Positions 60,152 through 63,590 of a stretch of 63,590 nt of DNA are shown piece by piece. A model generated the notes under the pieces. The model was given only the letters and a program-made list of their open reading frames with translations. It was not told the origin of the DNA and made no database searches. Numbering within the stretch: the first letter of the stretch is position 1; the number at the start of each line of letters is the position of its first letter. The DNA is taken from positions 1 through 63,590 of the forward strand of contig NZ_FOGZ01000019.1 of NCBI RefSeq assembly GCF_900111365.1. Reading direction: 5' to 3'. Source of the stretch: Propionibacterium cyclohexanicum (GTDB lineage: Bacteria; Actinomycetota; Actinomycetes; Propionibacteriales; Propionibacteriaceae). The position numbers were made by a program, and so were the translations under genes.

Positions 60152-60424
60152 ATGTTCACCTGGAAGGCCGTCGAGGTGCTCGACATGGGCATCGGCTTCT
60201 TCGGTTTCTTCACCGCAGCGGTCTTCGTCGTGACGGTGGTGATGGAAGTGACCGGGGGCCAGGCGCTGGGCTGGGCGCTGGCGCTGTTGGCCCTGGTCAC
60301 CGTCATGGCGGCGCTCATCCTGCTGCGGCGCAGGATGCTGGCCGACGAGGCCCGCGGGGGTGCCCCCGTCTCGACGGCCTGGGGTGGTTCGCACCGCGAG
60401 TACGAACGACGCCGCGACCGCTGA
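60152..60424 (+). CDS. Small membrane protein in the sugar ABC operon
   Basis: A 90-residue protein with two transmembrane helices (about residues 13-33 and 37-57) and a basic cytoplasmic tail (STAWGGSHREYERRRDR). It lies 2 bp after the MalG-type permease, so it is surely co-transcribed. Such small proteins accompany sugar importers in several actinobacteria. Function unknown; an accessory role in transporter assembly is a guess. Confidence 0.68.
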   Translation: MFTWKAVEVLDMGIGFFGFFTAAVFVVTVVMEVTGGQALGWALALLALVTVMAALILLRRRMLADEARGGAPVSTAWGGSHREYERRRDR

Positions 60425-60466
60425 GGGAGGCTCGGCTTGCTCAGGCCAGCTCACTATGCTTCTGCC

Positions 60467-61429
60467 ATGGCTGACGAAGTGGTCCCCTCCCTGCACGCGG
60501 CTCGTGGATGGGTGCTGTGCGTGGACGCCGGGCAGACCGGCACCCGCGCCCAGCTGCGCCGCGATGGTGTGCCGACAGGCGTGAGCGAGCACCCGGGCGT
60601 GCTCAACGACCGGGAACTGGCACCCCAGCTGGCGGCGTCGATCCGTGCCGCGCTGCGCGAGGCCGGCACCGAGTGCCCGCTCGTGGCGATCGGCTCATCG
60701 GGGCTCAAGGACGACGCGGACCCCACCGATCTGCTCAACCTGCTCGACGGCACCGGTGTGCGCACGGTGCTGCTCGCCCACGACTCCACCACCAGCTATC
60801 TCAGTGCCGTCGGCGACACCCGGGGCGCGGTCGTCGCCTCGGGCACCGGCGTCGTGACCCTGGCAGTGGGGCGGACCGCGGTGGCCCGGGTCGACGGCTG
60901 GGGCTATCTCATCGGCGACGCCGGGTCAGGCTACTGGATCGGCCGGGCGGCGCTCGACGCGGTGATGCGCGCCCACGACGGGCGAGGCCGGCGCACCGCG
61001 CTCAGCGAGCACATCGAGCGGGACTTCGACAACATCGAGGAGGCCTACCTCGAGCTGCAGGCCGACGAGCAGAAGGTGAGCCGGATCGCCTCCTATGCCA
61101 AGACCGTTGCGGCCCTGGCATCCAGCGATGCGACGGCCCGCGCGATCAGCGAGAACGCAGCGACAGAGCTGGCGCACTCGATCCTCACCGGACTCGACAG
61201 GGTGGGCGAGTCGTCCCGCCCCGACCCCACCGTCGGCCTGGTGGGCAAGGTCTTCCGCAACACCGTGCTCCACGAGCACTTCGAGAAGCTCATCGCCGCC
61301 AGCTTCCCCCAGGTCCACCTGACCGAGGGCCATGGCGATGGCCTCGAAGGCTGCTACGCGCTCACCCAGCTGGCACCCGATTCGGCGCTGCACCAGAGGG
61401 TGGCCAGTGCCTCGGCCGGGGGTCAATAG
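60467..61429 (+). CDS. BadF/BadG-type ATPase, N-acetylglucosamine kinase-like
   Basis: A 320-residue ASKHA-fold kinase. Phosphate-1 motif VLCVDAGQTGTRAQL, HDSTTSYLSAVGD with a conserved Asp, phosphate-2 motif GAVVASGTGVVTLAVG, and GWGYLIGDAGSGYWIGRAAL, which is characteristic of the NAGK/BadF group. It probably phosphorylates an imported amino sugar or sugar. TATGCT (60455-60460) ends 6 nt before the ATG, which predicts its own leaderless transcript besides read-through from the ABC operon. Confidence 0.87.
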   Translation: MADEVVPSLHAARGWVLCVDAGQTGTRAQLRRDGVPTGVSEHPGVLNDRELAPQLAASIRAALREAGTECPLVAIGSSGLKDDADPTDLLNLLDGTGVRTVLLAHDSTTSYLSAVGDTRGAVVASGTGVVTLAVGRTAVARVDGWGYLIGDAGSGYWIGRAALDAVMRAHDGRGRRTALSEHIERDFDNIEEAYLELQADEQKVSRIASYAKTVAALASSDATARAISENAATELAHSILTGLDRVGESSRPDPTVGLVGKVFRNTVLHEHFEKLIAASFPQVHLTEGHGDGLEGCYALTQLAPDSALHQRVASASAGGQ

Positions 61430-61442
61430 CGACCCGATCCGT

Positions 61443-62117
61443 TCAGACCCGCGCGGCGAGGAAGGACTGGACGGATGCGAAGAAGGCCCGCCCGTCCGTG
61501 GAGTTCGACACGAGCGGGTCGACGCTGTGTTCGGGATGGGGCATGAGGCCCACGACATTTCCGCGCTCATTGGTGACACCGGCGATGTCGTCGCGCGAGC
61601 CGTTCGGATTGCCGATATAGCGGAAGACGATCTGCTGGTTGTCCCTGAGCCGAGCCAGGGTCTCGTCGTCGCAGACGTAGTTCCCTTCACCGTGCTTGAC
61701 AACGATCGAGATCTCGTCGCCGCTACCGAAGGCACATGTCCACGTCGTGTCATTGCTCTCCACGCGCAGCTTCTGCTCGCGGCAGACGAAGCGCTGGCCT
61801 TCGTTGCGGATCATGGCGCCGGGCAGCAGATGGGACTCGCACAGCACCTGGAAGCCATTGCAGATGCCCAGGACCGGCATGCCCTTGTCGGCCGCCGCAA
61901 TGATCTCGTCCATGATGGGGGCGAAGCGCGCGATGGCGCCGCAGCGCAGATAGTCGCCGTAGCTGAATCCGCCCGGCAGGATGACGGCATCCACGCCGTC
62001 CAGCGAATCGCTGGCGTGCCACAAAGTGACGGCCTGCGCGCCGCACAGCCGCACGGCCCGCAGCGCGTCCACATCGTCGAGGGTGCCGGGGAAGGTGACC
62101 ACGCCGATACGTGCCAC
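61443..62117 (-). CDS. purQ: Phosphoribosylformylglycinamidine synthase subunit I (glutaminase)
   Basis: A 224-residue class I glutamine amidotransferase. The nucleophile Cys is in [11 protein letters not shown] (about residue 85), and the His-Glu pair is in [11 protein letters not shown]. The start [18 protein letters not shown] is standard. It supplies ammonia to PurL in step four of purine synthesis. It begins 1 bp after the purS stop, so the two are co-translated. It converges with the kinase gene with 13 bp between. Confidence 0.95.
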   Translation of the reverse strand: MARIGVVTFPGTLDDVDALRAVRLCGAQAVTLWHASDSLDGVDAVILPGGFSYGDYLRCGAIARFAPIMDEIIAAADKGMPVLGICNGFQVLCESHLLPGAMIRNEGQRFVCREQKLRVESNDTTWTCAFGSGDEISIVVKHGEGNYVCDDETLARLRDNQQIVFRYIGNPNGSRDDIAGVTNERGNVVGLMPHPEHSVDPLVSNSTDGRAFFASVQSFLAARV

Positions 62118-62118
62118 C

Positions 62119-62364
62119 TCAGTCCTCCTCGATGTGCACCGAGAAGCTCTCGATGACGGTGTTGGCGAGCAGCTTCTCGGCCGCTTCCTTGATCTGGGCG
62201 AGCCGCTCGTCGGTGATACCTCCCGCGACGTCGACCTCGAAGCGCTTGCCCTGGCGGACGCTCAGCCCGTCAAAACCCATCCGGGCCAGCGATCCGGTGA
62301 TGGCCTTGCCCTGAGGATCGAGGATCTCGGGCTTCGGCATGACATCCACTACAACACGCGCCAT
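62119..62364 (-). CDS. purS: Phosphoribosylformylglycinamidine synthase subunit PurS
   Basis: An 81-residue PurS that holds PurL and PurQ together. Motifs: [37 protein letters not shown] and [14 protein letters not shown] 62364 is preceded by TAGGGT (62372-62377) at 7 nt with no ribosome binding site, so a leaderless mRNA is expected. It diverges from the acyltransferase-like gene; the two starts are 61 bp apart. Confidence 0.93.
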   Translation of the reverse strand: MARVVVDVMPKPEILDPQGKAITGSLARMGFDGLSVRQGKRFEVDVAGGITDERLAQIKEAAEKLLANTVIESFSVHIEED

Positions 62365-62371
62365 GGGGGCA

Positions 62372-62377
62372 ACCCTA
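62372..62377 (-). promoter_or_regulatory. -10-like hexamer TAGGGT of purS, leaderless arrangement
   Basis: TAGGGT on the minus strand, then 7 nt, then ATG 62364. The hexamer and spacing are the same as at the ACT-domain gene (36357). Confidence 0.5.
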
Positions 62378-62425
62378 TCGGAAGCCGGCGCACCGCCCAT
62401 CGCGCCGGTAGGTGAGACTGGACGC

Positions 62426-63511
62426 GTGCACAAGCTCTCGATCGGGGACGCGGCAGAACTGGCCGGTGACGTGGGCCCGGATCCGCGGCTGATCGGCGTC
62501 CTCGCCCTCACTCGCGGGCGGGTCGATCTGGAAGGCCTGCGCCGACAGGTGGCAGCATCGGCACCCGAGCTGGCCGTGCTCAATCGCCGTATCGTCCATC
62601 GCGGGCGCAGCGCCCTCTCGGCGCGCTGGCAGCCGATCCCGGTCGACCTCACCCGGGACGTCGTTGCGGTGTCCATCAGCGGTTCACCGATCCGCTACGC
62701 CGAGGAAATGCTTGTCACCGGCCTTGGTGACGAGGGGCCGATGTGGCGCATTGTCCTGCTTGATGACGGGAGGGACACGCATCTGCTGTTCGGGGCGCAC
62801 CACACCCTCTTGGACGGGGCGACGGCGGTGGAGTTGGTGGGGCGGCTGTTCTCCACCAGCACCCGTGGCCCTGCAGCGGTCCGGCGGCACTCGCCCAGGA
62901 CCGGCCTGCCGCTCGGGCTGCTGGCGGGCGTGGCCCTCGGGTCCTCACGGACCTCGCTGCTCACCCCAATCAGTTCGGGCGTCCATCTTGCCACCGTGAG
63001 CACCGATCTCGGCGCCGCGCAGGCGGCCGCTCGGGCTGCCGGAGCCACCATCAACGACCTGCTGATCGCGGCGGCCGCCGGCGCGCTGCGAGCCGTCGCG
63101 GCCAGCCGGGGTGAACGCCTGCGCCATGTGGCCATCAGCGTCCCGGTGACCGGTCAGCCCAGCGCGGCGGGCCCCGCCGGACGCAATGACGTCGGGGCAT
63201 TCGTGGCGATGGTCCCCGAACCGGGCCCCGGGCAGTCCCCGCGTCATCACCTGTCCCGCGTCGCCCGGCGGACCCGCTGGCGCAAGTGGCTGGTTCGCAG
63301 CTTCCCGTCCTCGACGCCCGCCTTCTGCGCAGTCCTCGTGCTGCTCGGAGCGCTGGGCTGGTACCGGCCGCTGTTCGAGCGCCAGCGGGCCATCACCAGC
63401 CTGGTGACCAATGTGCGCGGCCCCGGTGAGCCGATCTCGGTCGGTGGTGCGCGGGTGCTCGGTCTCACTGCGCTCAGTCCGGCGCTGGGCAATGTGGCTC
63501 TTCCCAGATGA
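62426..63511 (+). CDS. Wax ester synthase/DGAT-like acyltransferase (condensation fold)
   Basis: A 361-residue protein with the acyltransferase motif HHTLLDG at residues 125-131 (HHxxxDG) and the later actinobacterial WS/DGAT features INDLLIAAAAGALR and VTNVRGPGEPISVGGARV. It is about 90 residues shorter than typical WS/DGAT enzymes, mostly at the N-terminus and between the halves, so storage-lipid synthesis is not certain. GTG 62426 is chosen because GAGACT ends 6 nt before it; ATG 62339 would overlap purS. The last 79 bp of the window hold nothing recognisable. Confidence 0.7.
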   Translation: MHKLSIGDAAELAGDVGPDPRLIGVLALTRGRVDLEGLRRQVAASAPELAVLNRRIVHRGRSALSARWQPIPVDLTRDVVAVSISGSPIRYAEEMLVTGLGDEGPMWRIVLLDDGRDTHLLFGAHHTLLDGATAVELVGRLFSTSTRGPAAVRRHSPRTGLPLGLLAGVALGSSRTSLLTPISSGVHLATVSTDLGAAQAAARAAGATINDLLIAAAAGALRAVAASRGERLRHVAISVPVTGQPSAAGPAGRNDVGAFVAMVPEPGPGQSPRHHLSRVARRTRWRKWLVRSFPSSTPAFCAVLVLLGALGWYRPLFERQRAITSLVTNVRGPGEPISVGGARVLGLTALSPALGNVALPR

Positions 63512-63590
63512 GGGTGTAGGCGACGCAGCAGCCGTGGTGGGAGGGCGCGGCGCGTCGGTGCCCGGATAGTGGCCGAGGCCTTCCGAGGAT

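Overview
The window is high-GC actinobacterial DNA with two parts: a genomic island (1 to about 25.68 kb) that looks like an integrative and conjugative element (ICE), and conserved chromosome to its right. The chromosomal gene set (purF/purM, purL, purS/purQ, DUF3073, PPK2, formate-THF ligase, UPF0210, type II NADH dehydrogenase, SH3/NlpC-P60 hydrolase) and the codon use suggest a Propionibacteriaceae-like organism. That placement is inference from gene content, not a database match.

ICE part. The left edge is the end of an ISL3-type insertion sequence that has cut a minus-strand MobF (TrwC-like) relaxase gene after about 31 codons. Next to it lies a perfect 15-bp inverted repeat that could be oriT. 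A C5-cytosine methyltransferase gene follows, with a second gene embedded in its +1 frame. After two decayed gene remnants comes a drug-efflux cargo pair (tetR and a 14-TM MFS pump) with shared, leaderless divergent promoters. The transfer and maintenance block runs AraC regulator, ArdC antirestriction, primase-polymerase, DUF2637-HTH, ParB-like, TcpC/VirB8-like, lysozyme+M23 hydrolase, two DUF6112-like small membrane proteins, VirB6/TrbL-like, SCO6880-like, VirB4, VirD4/TraG and SSB-like. A HEPN (Ymh/TIGR02391-type) gene sits antisense between the two DUF6112-like paralogs and is probably defence cargo. A large serine recombinase gene closes the element. Its reading frame has no stop of its own and ends inside tRNA-Lys(TTT), the likely attachment site. 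A short motif, GCGCACCTGCC, recurs 47-48 nt upstream of several start codons in the element.

Chromosomal part. A structured leader precedes an SH3/NlpC-P60 cell-wall hydrolase. Then come tRNA-Glu, ppk2, tRNA-Asp and tRNA-Phe, an alpha/beta hydrolase, and a minus-strand purF-purM-DUF3073 run, followed by ndh, ACT/UPF0210, an FGGY kinase, a P-loop kinase, fhs, DUF1992, an M20 peptidase and purL. From about 46.4 to 61.4 kb lies a carbohydrate island. It holds a sugar-acid cluster (HIBADH-like and 2-hydroxyacid dehydrogenases, IclR, MHS transporter, gluconate/idonate dehydrogenases, FAH-family protein), an aldose epimerase, an MFS protein, a sugar ABC importer without its ATPase, and a BadF/NAGK-type kinase. 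The island separates purS-purQ from purL; the minus-strand order purS-purQ-purL-purF-purM is otherwise the canonical one.

Several genes, including purF, purL, purS, tetR and the efflux pump, have a -10-like hexamer ending 6-7 nt before the start codon and no Shine-Dalgarno. This points to leaderless transcripts.
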